A stretch of 64,000 bases of DNA, from contig NZ_JAJLQZ010000012.1 of NCBI RefSeq assembly GCF_020991375.1, forward strand, positions 62,001 to 126,000, written 5' to 3'. A program made the position numbers and the translations under genes. Each line of letters begins with the position of its first letter. The stretch's first letter is position 1. The notes under the pieces were generated by a model. The model did not search any database, was not told where the DNA came from, and saw nothing but the letters and a program-made list of their open reading frames with translations. Shown piece after piece: positions 16,427-24,772 of the stretch. The stretch is from Glycomyces amatae. Its GTDB lineage: Bacteria > Actinomycetota > Actinomycetes > Mycobacteriales > Micromonosporaceae.

Positions 16427-17572
16427 ATGTCCACCACCGCAACGGCGGCGCTAGGCGGCAGACGCCGCCGCATCGCCGCCGTGATGTCGCTGGTCCTGGC
16501 CGCAGTAGCGGCGATGACCATCACGACGCTGTTCACCAAGAACGACGCGGAAGCGCACGGCGCCACGGTCTTCCCGGGGTCCCGCCAGTACTTCTGCTAC
16601 TTCGACGCGCTCAGCGGGAACGGCGCGCTCGACCCCTACAACGAGGCCTGTCAGGACGCGCTCGCCCAGAGCGGCCCGAACGCGTTCTACAACTGGTTCG
16701 GCAACCTCGACTCCAACGGCGCGGGCCAGACCGTCGGGTACATCCCCGACGGCCAGATCTGCGACGGCGGCGGCCGCGGCCCGTACGACTTCTCGGCGTT
16801 CAACGAGCCGGGCGACTGGCCGCGCACCCACGTGACCGCGGGGGCCAACGTCGAGTGGCGCTACAACAACTGGGCGCACCACCCCGGCAAGTTCGACCTC
16901 TACATCACCAAGGACGGGTGGGACCCGTCCCAGCCGATCGCCTGGGACGACCTCGAGCTGTTCAAGACCATCTCGAACCCGCCCTCCAACGGCGGCCCCG
17001 GCTCCGACGACCACTACTACTACGCGAACCTGACGCTCCCGCAGAAGTCGGGCTACCACGTGGTCTTCACCCACTGGGTCCGCTCCGACTCGAACGAGAA
17101 CTTCTACGCGTGCTCCGACGTCGAGTTCGACGGCGGCAACGGCGAGGTCAGCGGCCTCCGTCCGGGCGCGAACCTGCCCGGCAACGACGGCGGCGTCAAC
17201 AACCCCGACCCCGACCCGACCACGCCTGACGACGACGACCCGACCACCGGCGGCCCCGGCGAGGAGCCCACGGGCGACTGCACGGCGACCGCCGCGGTGA
17301 CCTCGTGGAACGGCGGCGCGACGGTGAACATCACCGTCGAGGCCGGCGCCGACCCGATCAGCGACTGGATGATCCACTGGCTGTGGCCGCCGGACTCCGG
17401 CATCGCCATCACGAACTCGTGGGGCACCACGATCTCGTCGATGGGCGACATGGAGATGGCGGGTCCCGCCGCCTGGAACGGCACGATCAGTTCGAACGGC
17501 TCGGTGACCTTCGGGTTCAACGTCACCGGCAACCTGACGAGCATGCCGGAGATGGACTGCATCCCGGGATGA
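16427..17572 (+). CDS. Secreted AA10 lytic polysaccharide monooxygenase with CBM2
   Basis: A 381-aa protein. A twin-Arg-containing signal region ends AEA, and the mature enzyme starts at His44 (HGATVF). The second ligand of the copper histidine brace is His151/152 (NNWAHHPGKFDLY). The AA10 domain runs to about residue 245, followed by a Pro/Asp/Thr linker and a family 2 carbohydrate-binding module bounded by two Cys (about 285-378). LPMOs oxidatively cut crystalline cellulose or chitin. The strong AGAGGAG ribosome site supports the start at 16427. The CebR-type operator upstream points to cellulose. No glycoside hydrolases are adjacent. Confidence 0.92.
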   Translation: MSTTATAALGGRRRRIAAVMSLVLAAVAAMTITTLFTKNDAEAHGATVFPGSRQYFCYFDALSGNGALDPYNEACQDALAQSGPNAFYNWFGNLDSNGAGQTVGYIPDGQICDGGGRGPYDFSAFNEPGDWPRTHVTAGANVEWRYNNWAHHPGKFDLYITKDGWDPSQPIAWDDLELFKTISNPPSNGGPGSDDHYYYANLTLPQKSGYHVVFTHWVRSDSNENFYACSDVEFDGGNGEVSGLRPGANLPGNDGGVNNPDPDPTTPDDDDPTTGGPGEEPTGDCTATAAVTSWNGGATVNITVEAGADPISDWMIHWLWPPDSGIAITNSWGTTISSMGDMEMAGPAAWNGTISSNGSVTFGFNVTGNLTSMPEMDCIPG

Positions 17573-17700
17573 CCGCCAGGCGCGGATGACCGCCGGACGT
17601 CCAGAACCTGAACGTTCGTCAAAAAATCACCGCTTTCGACTCCTCCCTCCGGGGACCCGCTGGAATACTCGAGACAGCAGGTCTTCCGGGGGGAGGAGCC

Positions 17701-18582
17701 ATGTCCACAGCAGCGGCCCCAGAGCGGTCGGCGCCCGAGGCGATGACGGCGTCGACGCCGGCCGGCGTCGTGGTCCAGTCCTACATCAGCGGGCAGGTGG
17801 ACGCGCTCAACCGCGCCATCGCCGCCACCGAGCGGCACGCGCCCGGCTCCGCCGGGGCGATCCGCATCGCCATCCACCGCCTCCGCACGGCGATCCGCGG
17901 CTACGACCACCTGTTCGCGCAGACGCCCCGCGGCGGCCCCGAGCTCGACCAGCTCCTGTCGGCCCTCAAGCGCACCGAGGACCTCGAGCGCCTCCGCGTC
18001 CACTTCGCCGACCGGTTCGACCAGCTCGGCCTCACCGTCCCCGAGTACCCCAAGTGGTACGCGGCCCTGGAAGCGGACGTGCGCGACTCCTACCGGCGGA
18101 TCGAGCGGGTCCACTCGCAGGCGTGGGTCGCGGTCCTGCTCGGGCAGGTGCGGATGTTCGCCGAGCACGCGCGCTTCGCGCACGGCGGCGAGAAGCCCGC
18201 GTCCTCCCTCATGGGGGTGCTCTCGCAGGCCAAGAACCATCTGCTCGACACGTACGCGCGGGTCAGCTACGCCGCCGACCCGGCCGTGGCGCGGGACGAG
18301 ACCCGCGTGGCCGCCCGGGAGGCCCGCTTCCTCGCCGAGGCCGCCGCGCCCGCGCTGGGGCGGGCCGCCGAGGAGGTCGTCGCGGCGGCGTCGGCCCTGG
18401 AGCGCCTGATCACGCAGTACCGCCAGGCGGTCATCGCCCGCAACTGGCTGCTGCGCCTGCCCGGCGCCGACCGTGCCGGGCGGCTCACCGCGAGCCTGGC
18501 GGAGCTGGAGCACGAGCACCTGCGCCAGCTCGACGAGGAGATCGAGGCGTCCACGTCGGACATGATCGGGCGCTGGTCCTGA
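17701..18582 (+). CDS. CHAD domain protein
   Basis: A 293-aa all-helical protein. The CHAD signature of conserved His and basic residues is seen in IRIAIHRLRTAIRGYDHLF and LSALKRTEDLERLRVHFADR. CHAD domains bind polyphosphate. It is free-standing here, without the CYTH triphosphatase domain it often accompanies. The strong site GGGGGAGGAG precedes the ATG. It is monocistronic and ended by a 12-bp hairpin. Confidence 0.85.
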   Translation: MSTAAAPERSAPEAMTASTPAGVVVQSYISGQVDALNRAIAATERHAPGSAGAIRIAIHRLRTAIRGYDHLFAQTPRGGPELDQLLSALKRTEDLERLRVHFADRFDQLGLTVPEYPKWYAALEADVRDSYRRIERVHSQAWVAVLLGQVRMFAEHARFAHGGEKPASSLMGVLSQAKNHLLDTYARVSYAADPAVARDETRVAAREARFLAEAAAPALGRAAEEVVAAASALERLITQYRQAVIARNWLLRLPGADRAGRLTASLAELEHEHLRQLDEEIEASTSDMIGRWS

Positions 18583-18594
18583 CGGACGCGAACG

Positions 18595-18621
18595 CGGCGG
18601 GCGCCCGATGGGCGCCCGCCG
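18595..18621. terminator. Perfect 12-bp hairpin between convergent genes
   Basis: Arms 18595-18606 and 18610-18621 with a GAT loop, just after the CHAD gene and before the convergent DUF885 gene end. Confidence 0.75.
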
Positions 18622-18637
18622 CCCGCCTGTCGCCGGC

Positions 18638-20284
18638 CTAGCGGTCCCGCAGGACCGCGGCGAGGTTGTCGAGGCCGATCGGGCCGAGGTTCAGGGCCCG
18701 GGTGTGCCAGTCCTTCAGGTCGAAGCCGTCCCCGGCGGCGCGCTGCGCCTCGGCGCGGGCCCCGGTCCAGGCGCGCTCGCCGAGCTTGTAGCAGATGGCC
18801 TGGCCCGGCCAGCCCGCGTAGCGGACGATCTCCGGGTAGGCCCGGTGCGCGGCGATGCGGCCCCGGTTCTGGAGCACGTCGAGGGCGACGTCGAAGTTCC
18901 AGCGGTCGCCGTGGAGCTTCGCCTCGGCGGCCGGGAGCGGCAGGTCCAGGTGCCAGCCGATGTCGATGACGACGCGGGCGGCGCGCAGCGCCGAGCCCTT
19001 GAGCATGCCCAGGCGGGTGCCCGGCTCGGTGAACCAGCCGAGTTCGTCGCAGAGGCGCTCGGCGTACAGGGCCCAGCCCTCGGCGTGGCCCGAGACCGAG
19101 CCGTGGATCTTCGCGAAGCGCGACAGGCCCTCCCCGGCGACCTTCGCCTGGCCGATCTGGAGGTGGTGGCCGGGGACGCCCTCGTGGAACACGGTGGTCA
19201 GCTCGCCCCAGGTGGCGAAGCGCTCGCGGTCGGCGACGGGCCACCAGGTGCGGCCCGGGCGGGACAGGTCCTCGCTGGGGCCGGTGTAGTAGGCCGACCC
19301 GGCCGAGGAGCCGCGCACGAGCTGCACGTCGAGGTCCATCAGGCGCGGGTCGATGTCGAAGTGGACGCCGCCCAGGGCCTGGAGGGCGCCCTCGTGCTTC
19401 TCGGTGAGCCACGCGAGGTAGTCCTCGGCGGTGTCCAGGGCCTGGGTCGCGTCGAGGTGCGCGATGGCCTCGGCGAGCCCGGCGCCGGGGAGGACCTTCT
19501 CGGCCTCGGCGGCCATCTCGTCCTCGATGCGGTGGAGCTCGTCCCACGCCCACGCGTAGGCCTCGTGCGGGTCCAGGACCGCGCCGAGCGTGGCCCGGGC
19601 GTGGAGGAGGTAGCGCTCCTCGCCGACGCCGTCGCGGGCCTGCGCGTGCGGGGCGTAGGTCTCCTCGAGGTACCGGGCGGCCGCCTCGAACGCGGCGTAC
19701 GCGGCGTCGGCGGCGTCGCGCAGGTCGCCGGCCTGCGGCCCGTCGCCGTAGGCGGTCACGTGCTTGTCGAACACGCGGGCCTCGGCGCTGCGCCGGGCCT
19801 GCTTGACGCCCTCGGCGACCTGGAGGAGGGCGACCGTCTCGCCGGTCTCGATCCCGGCGTTCATGGTGCGGCGCCAGGTCGCGAGCATCTCGGGGATGGC
19901 CCGCATCCGCGCGGCGTTGAGGCGCCAGTCGTTCTCGGTCCTGCGCGGCGCGAGCTCGACGTAGCTGACCATGTTCTGGAGGAGCCCGTAGGGGACGCGC
20001 AGGGCCCGGCGCCACTCGCCGGCCTCGTGCAGGTCCTTTTCGACCGCGAGGCGCTCGGCCATGTGCAGGCGGGCCAGGTCGTCGGCCGGGCCGGTCGACT
20101 CGAGGGCGTCCAGCTTCGCGAGGGTGCCGGCGACGAGCGCGGCCCGCTCGGCGACGGCCTCGGGCCCGAAGTCGGTGGCGACGCCGAAGTCGCCGTTGAT
20201 GCCGGCGGAGCCGGCGAACATGGGATGCAGGCGGGCGTACGAGGTGATGTACTCGTCGGCCAGGGCGAAGATCGGTGAGGTCAT
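18638..20284 (-). CDS. DUF885 family protein, probable metallopeptidase
   Basis: A 548-aa protein with no signal peptide. It has a zinc-peptidase-like motif HEGVPGHHLQ near residue 365 and the following GHAEGWALYAE, which supplies further conserved His/Glu residues of the family. DUF885 members are thought to be metallocarboxypeptidase-like enzymes; the substrate is unknown. The start at 20284 fits the family N-terminus (a helix with ADEYITSYARLHP). Monocistronic, downstream of and in the same direction as nuoJ with a 50-nt gap. Confidence 0.85.
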   Translation of the reverse strand: MTSPIFALADEYITSYARLHPMFAGSAGINGDFGVATDFGPEAVAERAALVAGTLAKLDALESTGPADDLARLHMAERLAVEKDLHEAGEWRRALRVPYGLLQNMVSYVELAPRRTENDWRLNAARMRAIPEMLATWRRTMNAGIETGETVALLQVAEGVKQARRSAEARVFDKHVTAYGDGPQAGDLRDAADAAYAAFEAAARYLEETYAPHAQARDGVGEERYLLHARATLGAVLDPHEAYAWAWDELHRIEDEMAAEAEKVLPGAGLAEAIAHLDATQALDTAEDYLAWLTEKHEGALQALGGVHFDIDPRLMDLDVQLVRGSSAGSAYYTGPSEDLSRPGRTWWPVADRERFATWGELTTVFHEGVPGHHLQIGQAKVAGEGLSRFAKIHGSVSGHAEGWALYAERLCDELGWFTEPGTRLGMLKGSALRAARVVIDIGWHLDLPLPAAEAKLHGDRWNFDVALDVLQNRGRIAAHRAYPEIVRYAGWPGQAICYKLGERAWTGARAEAQRAAGDGFDLKDWHTRALNLGPIGLDNLAAVLRDR

Positions 20285-20334
20285 GGCCGCCAGCTTACCG
20301 CGCGGCTAGTAAGCCTTCGTTACAAGACCGTTGC

Positions 20335-20829
20335 TCACTTCGCGCGGGTCGAGACGACGACCGCGCCGACGAGCGCGGCCAGCAGGAGCAGGGACAGCAC
20401 CTCGAACGGGAGCACCCACCGCGCGAAGACCTCCTCCCCCATCGCGGCGGCGCCGCCGTCCCGGCCCGCCGGGTCGACGCGGGTCCAGCCGAACGCGGCG
20501 GCGGCGACCGCGGCGAGGGCGAGCCCGGCCCCGGCGGCCGCGACGGCCCCCGGCCAGCGCGCGCGGTCGAGGTCGTCCGAGGCGTCGGTGGGGGCCTTCG
20601 TGAGCATGGTCGCGAACAGCAGCAGCACCACGATGGCACCGACGTAGACGAGCACGAGCACCCACGCGAGGAACTCGGCGGTGAGCACCAGCGCGGCCCC
20701 GGCGATCCCGGCGAACGCGACGGCGAGCCACAGCCCGGCCCGCACGATCCGCCTGGTCGTGACCACGGCGAGGGCGGCGCCGAGCGCGAGGAGCCCGAAC
20801 GCCGCCAGCAGCGCGTCGGCGAGGGTCAC
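20335..20829 (-). CDS. nuoJ: NADH-quinone oxidoreductase subunit J
   Basis: A 164-aa membrane protein with five hydrophobic helices and the NuoJ core ([28 protein letters not shown]). The GTG at 20829 overlaps the nuoI stop (GTGA). NuoJ is normally followed by nuoK-L-M-N; here it is followed by an unrelated DUF885 gene, so only the I-J pair is present at this site. Confidence 0.9.
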   Translation of the reverse strand: MTLADALLAAFGLLALGAALAVVTTRRIVRAGLWLAVAFAGIAGAALVLTAEFLAWVLVLVYVGAIVVLLLFATMLTKAPTDASDDLDRARWPGAVAAAGAGLALAAVAAAAFGWTRVDPAGRDGGAAAMGEEVFARWVLPFEVLSLLLLAALVGAVVVSTRAK

Positions 20830-21284
20830 TCGGCCTCCGGGAGGGTCGCGGGCGGGACGTGGCCGAGCCACTTCCCCAGGTGCTCCTTGTCGTGGAGCAG
20901 GTCGCGGATGTCGCCTTCGGCGTAGGCGAAGTCGGGGGCCCAGAAGAGGGCGTCGAAGGGGCACACGTCGACGCAGATCCCGCAGTACATGCACAGCGAG
21001 AAGTCGATGTCGAACCGGTCGAGGACGTTGACCTGGCGGGGCCGGGCCGCCCCCTCGGCCTCGACGGTCTCCTTGTGGGAGTCGATGTAGATGCACCAGT
21101 CGGGGCATTCGCGCGCGCACAGCATGCACGAGGTGCAGTTGCCCTCGTGGAGGGCGATGACGCCGCGGGTGCGCTCGGGCAGCTCGGGTTCGCGCTCGGG
21201 GTACTGGCTGGTGACGGCGCGGCGCGCGGCGGTGCGCGCGGTCGCGGCGAGACCGCTGACCAGACCGCTCCCGGGAAGCCTCAT
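20826..21284 (-). CDS. nuoI: NADH-quinone oxidoreductase subunit I, 2x[4Fe-4S] protein
   Basis: A 152-aa ferredoxin-like subunit. Two cluster motifs are intact: [12 protein letters not shown] and [12 protein letters not shown]. The N-terminus is short with an Arg-rich amphipathic stretch. The ATG at 21284 gives normal NuoI length. No nuoA-H genes lie upstream, where the divergent secreted-protein gene begins. It may supply a partial complex I encoded elsewhere or a reduced variant. Confidence 0.92.
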   Translation of the reverse strand: MRLPGSGLVSGLAATARTAARRAVTSQYPEREPELPERTRGVIALHEGNCTSCMLCARECPDWCIYIDSHKETVEAEGAARPRQVNVLDRFDIDFSLCMYCGICVDVCPFDALFWAPDFAYAEGDIRDLLHDKEHLGKWLGHVPPATLPEAE

Positions 21285-21465
21285 GCCCTCATCGTGGCAG
21301 AACGCGCCGCGGTTTTCCAGACCCCCGGGGGCGCGTTCGGCGGCGGATCCGGGCGAAGGGTCCGGTTTTCCCGGGAAACCGCGTGCCGCGTTCGAACGAA
21401 CCGTTACGGTGAGCATGTGACACGTCACGCCCCCGGCTCGGCCCGGCGGCGACCGGAGAGGAACC

Positions 21466-21939
21466 GTGCCCATGCGAACGCGCCTACGAGGGATGCTCGC
21501 CGCGGTCGCGGCCGCCGCGGCCCTGCTCCTCGCCCCCGCCCCGGCGAACGCGGCCGTCACCGTCACGCTCTCGCCGACCGCGGGCGCCGCGGGCACCCGC
21601 GTGGACGTGCTCGCCTCGGACTGCGGCGCGGACGCGACCGGCACGGTGGAGGGCACTGAGGTGGGCTTCGAGCTCCCGGCGGGCGACAACGGCGCGCAAG
21701 GGCAGTTCACGGTGACCGAGGCGCTCGACCCCGGCACGTACACGGTGGCTGTGACGTGCGGCTCCGACACCGCGTCGGCGAGGTTCACCGTGACCTCCGG
21801 CGCGGGCGCGGCCACCGGCGGCGGCTCGACCGCCTCGGCCGCGGTGACGGCGGTCATGTGGACGGGCGCGGCGGCCGTGCTCATCGCGGCCGCGGGGCTG
21901 TGGCTCCTCAGGCGCCGCAGCCGGATCCCCGCCGCGTAG
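21466..21939 (+). CDS. Small exported, membrane-anchored surface protein
   Basis: A 157-aa protein. A signal peptide (cleavage after ANA, about residue 30) is followed by a ~75-residue beta-rich domain with two Cys (DCGAD, VTCGS), a Gly/Ser linker, one C-terminal transmembrane helix and a basic tail RRRSR. It lacks an LPXTG-like motif, yet it is followed after 6 nt by a class F sortase gene. Similar small proteins precede class F sortases in other actinobacteria. The start may be GTG 21466 or ATG 21472; the GGAGAGGA site fits either. Confidence 0.75.
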   Translation: MPMRTRLRGMLAAVAAAAALLLAPAPANAAVTVTLSPTAGAAGTRVDVLASDCGADATGTVEGTEVGFELPAGDNGAQGQFTVTEALDPGTYTVAVTCGSDTASARFTVTSGAGAATGGGSTASAAVTAVMWTGAAAVLIAAAGLWLLRRRSRIPAA

Positions 21940-21945
21940 CCGCCG

Positions 21946-22746
21946 ATGGAGCGGGGCCCGGTGGAACGGGGCGATGCGAGGAAGGGCGGCGGAGCGGACG
22001 CCGCCCACAGCAGCGCCCGAAAGGACGCCCGTGCGCGCGTCCACCGGCCCGAGTCCGCGTTCGGGCCGGTGGCCTTCACGGTGCTCTCGATCCTGCTGGC
22101 CGGGGGCCTCGGGCTCATGGCCGGCGGCGCGGCCCCGCTGCCGTCGTGGCGGATGCCCGACTTCGGCGCCTTCTCGGACGACCCGTTCGCGGTCGCCGAC
22201 CCCGCGGGCGGCGACTGGCTCGACCGGTCCGAGCCGACCCGGGTCGACATCCCGTCGATCGGCGTCCACGCCCCGCTCACGGCCCTCGACCTCGACTACC
22301 GCGGGGACTTCGAGGTCCCCGCGCTGTGGCGCCCGCACGAGGCCGGCTGGTTCGAGCCGGGCCCGACGCCCGGCGAGTTCGGCCCCACCGTGCTCCTGGG
22401 CCACGTCGACACCGAGCGGAGCGGCCCCGCGGTCTTCTACGACGTCGACCGGCTCGAGGAGGGGGACGCGATCGAGGTGGCCCGCGAGGACGGCCTCGTG
22501 GTCGCCTACGAGGTCACCGCGGTCGAGTCCTACGCGAAGGAGCGCCTGCCGTACGAGGACGTCTTCGGCGTCGAGGCGGTCCCGGCGCTGCGCCTCATCA
22601 CCTGCGGCGGCGAGTTCGACCGCGCGAGCGGGGACTACGCCGAGAACCTGGTGGTCTTCGCCGCGTACACCGGGCACCGCCAGGCCACCGAGGAGGACCG
22701 CGACCGGCCCCTCAACGGCAGGGCCCACTTCAAGGACCGCGACTGA
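21946..22746 (+). CDS. Class F sortase
   Basis: A 266-aa protein. A long cytoplasmic N-terminus and one transmembrane helix (about 45-62) precede the sortase beta-barrel. The catalytic His is in LLGHVD, the Cys in LITCGG, and an Arg follows in FDRAS, as expected for a Cys transpeptidase. Class F enzymes are typical of actinobacteria and their substrates are poorly defined. It is co-transcribed with the small surface protein (6-nt gap), which has no classic sorting signal. The LPXTG proteins at 55955 and 57453 are far away and are not necessarily its substrates. Confidence 0.9.
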   Translation: MERGPVERGDARKGGGADAAHSSARKDARARVHRPESAFGPVAFTVLSILLAGGLGLMAGGAAPLPSWRMPDFGAFSDDPFAVADPAGGDWLDRSEPTRVDIPSIGVHAPLTALDLDYRGDFEVPALWRPHEAGWFEPGPTPGEFGPTVLLGHVDTERSGPAVFYDVDRLEEGDAIEVAREDGLVVAYEVTAVESYAKERLPYEDVFGVEAVPALRLITCGGEFDRASGDYAENLVVFAAYTGHRQATEEDRDRPLNGRAHFKDRD

Positions 22747-22796
22747 ACCGGCGCGGAGCACCGCCTGAGCAGCGGTCTCGCGCACGTCGGCGGAAC

Positions 22797-22834
22797 GCCG
22801 AGAGGCCGCCCCCGGAAAGGGGCGGCCTCTCGGC
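22797..22834. terminator. Perfect 16-bp hairpin after the sortase gene
   Basis: Arms 22797-22812 and 22819-22834 have a 6-nt loop, between convergent genes. Confidence 0.85.
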
Positions 22835-22871
22835 TGTGTTCAGAAGGGACGGCGCTCAGAACAGACGGTGC

Positions 22872-23684
22872 TCAGGAGAGGACGCGCGCGAAGGCGTCCC
22901 GGGTCTCGGCGAAGACCTCGGCGCCCGGGCGGGCCCAGAGGGCGTCGTTGAACAGCTCGACCTCGATCGGGCCGTCGAAGCCGGTCGCGTCGACCTCGGC
23001 GAGGTACCGCTTGAAGTCGACGCAGCCGTCGCCGAGCTGGCCCCGGCCGGTGAGCACGCCCGCGGGCAGCGGGGTGACCCAGTCGGCGAACTGGAACGAG
23101 GCGATGCGGCCCTCGCGCCCGGCGCGGGCGATGCCGTTCCACACCTCGGGGTCCCACCAGATGTGGTAGGTGTCGACCACGACGCCGACGGCCTCGGGCG
23201 CGAACGGCGCGGCCAGGTCGAGCGCCTCGTTCAGGGTCGCGACGACGCACCGGTCGCTGGCGAACATCGGGTGCAGCGGCTCGATGGCGAGCGTCACGCC
23301 GCGTTCGAGCGCGTACGGCGCCAGCTGCTCCAGGGCGTCCGCGACGGCGCCGCGGGCCGCGTCGATGGTGCCGCCGGCGGGGACGCCGCCCGAGACGAGC
23401 ACCAGCGTCGGGGCGCCGAGCGCGGCCGCCTCGTCGACGGCCCGCTTGTTGTCGTCGATCGCAGGGGCCGCCGGGTCGGTGAAGAACCCGCCCCGGCACA
23501 GGCTCGTGACCTCGACCCCGGCGTCCTTGACGAGCTTCGCACTGGCGTCGAGGCCCATCTCCTGGACCGGTTCGCGCCACAGGCCGATGCCGGAGCCGGT
23601 GCGCGCGCAGGCCTCGACGGCCTCGCGCTGGTCCCAGAACTTGGCCGTGGCGTGGTTGAAGGAGAAGCGTTCCAGGGCGTTCAC
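22872..23684 (-). CDS. Sugar phosphate isomerase/epimerase-type TIM-barrel protein
   Basis: A 270-aa AP-endonuclease-2-fold protein. Metal-site residues are visible in LAIEPLHPMF (Glu), VVVDTYHIWWDP (Asp/His), FADW and EVELFND (last Glu). It is related to xylose-isomerase-like epimerases such as IolE/IolI types. The GTG start overlaps the upstream DUF993 stop by 4 bp, so the three genes 25926-22872 form one operon. The substrate is unknown; a keto-sugar made by the oxidoreductase is a reasonable guess. Confidence 0.88.
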   Translation of the reverse strand: MNALERFSFNHATAKFWDQREAVEACARTGSGIGLWREPVQEMGLDASAKLVKDAGVEVTSLCRGGFFTDPAAPAIDDNKRAVDEAAALGAPTLVLVSGGVPAGGTIDAARGAVADALEQLAPYALERGVTLAIEPLHPMFASDRCVVATLNEALDLAAPFAPEAVGVVVDTYHIWWDPEVWNGIARAGREGRIASFQFADWVTPLPAGVLTGRGQLGDGCVDFKRYLAEVDATGFDGPIEVELFNDALWARPGAEVFAETRDAFARVLS

Positions 23685-24772
23685 GCGAGGCTCCTGGGCG
23701 GCTGGCCGGCGACCTTGAGCAGGGCGTTGAACCGGTCGATCGCGAGGTGCTCGTCCGAGAACAGCCCCGCCTCGAGCGCGAGGTCGACGATCTCGCCGAA
23801 GTGCTCGATCGAGCGGGCCGACTCCAGGCCGCCGACCATCTTGAAGTGGTCCTGGTGGCCCGCGAGCCACGCCAGGAAGACCACGCCGGTCTTGTAGTTG
23901 AACGTGGGTGCTTCGAACACCTTGCGCGCCAGCGGGATCGTGGGATCCAGAACGGCGTGGAACCCGGCGACGTCGCTCTCGTCGAGGCGCTGCGCGGCCT
24001 TCGCCGCGAGCGGCGCGAGCGGGTCGAAGATCCCCAGCAGCGCGTCGGAGTGCCCGAACTCGTCCCCGGCGATGAGGCGCGGGTAGTTGAAGTCGTCGCC
24101 GGTGTAGCAGCGGACCCCTTCGGGGAGCCGGCGGCGCAGGGCGATCTCGGCCTCGGCGTCGAGCAGGCTCATCTTGATGCCGTCGACCTTCGCGGCGTTC
24201 TCGGTGACGATCTCGACGAACGTGTCGGCCGCGGCCTCGAGGTCGGTCGAGCCCCAGTAGCCCTCGAGCGCCGGGTCGAACATCGGGCCGAGCCAGTGCA
24301 GGATCGCCTTGCCGCTGACCTCGCCGAGGAGCTCGGCGTAGAGGGCCTTGTAGTCGTCGGCGCCCTTGGCGCTGGCGGCCAGGGCGCGCGAGCACATGAG
24401 GATCGTGCCCGCCCCCGCGTCCTCCACGACCGCGAGCTGCTCGAGGTAGGTCGCGCGGATCTCCTCGATCGCGGCGGGGCGGGCGCCGAGCTGGTCGGTG
24501 CCGACGCCGCACGCGAGGAGGTCGTCCGGGCCCGCGGCCTCGGCCGAGCGGCGGATGAGCTGCTTGGTCGCCTCCCAGTCCAGGCCCATGCCGCGCTGGG
24601 CGGTGTCCATGGCGTCGGCGACGCCGAGCCCGAGGTCCCACAGGTGCCTGCGGAAGCGGAGCGTCGCGTCCCAGTCGACCGCGGCCGGGCGCCCGGGGCC
24701 GTTGTCGGCCAGCGGGTCGGCGACGACGTGCGCCGCGGAGTAGATGACGCGTGAGGTGAACGTGCGGGTCAC
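23681..24772 (-). CDS. DUF993 protein, dihydrodipicolinate-synthase-like TIM barrel
   Basis: A 363-aa protein. Its pattern (HLWDLGLGVADAMDTAQRG, IKMSLLD with a candidate Schiff-base Lys, CYTGDDFNYPRLI) recalls class I aldolase-like barrels annotated DUF993. The reaction is not established. It sits between a Gfo/Idh/MocA oxidoreductase and an isomerase, overlapping both by 4 bp, which suggests C-C bond cleavage or formation in a short sugar pathway (inference). Confidence 0.8.
   Translation of the reverse strand: MTRTFTSRVIYSAAHVVADPLADNGPGRPAAVDWDATLRFRRHLWDLGLGVADAMDTAQRGMGLDWEATKQLIRRSAEAAGPDDLLACGVGTDQLGARPAAIEEIRATYLEQLAVVEDAGAGTILMCSRALAASAKGADDYKALYAELLGEVSGKAILHWLGPMFDPALEGYWGSTDLEAAADTFVEIVTENAAKVDGIKMSLLDAEAEIALRRRLPEGVRCYTGDDFNYPRLIAGDEFGHSDALLGIFDPLAPLAAKAAQRLDESDVAGFHAVLDPTIPLARKVFEAPTFNYKTGVVFLAWLAGHQDHFKMVGGLESARSIEHFGEIVDLALEAGLFSDEHLAIDRFNALLKVAGQPPRSLA

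Noticed and set aside
21943-22768. Alternative frame of similar length over the sortase gene
   Set aside because: It gives Arg/Ser/Pro-rich low-complexity protein, while the chosen frame has all sortase motifs.
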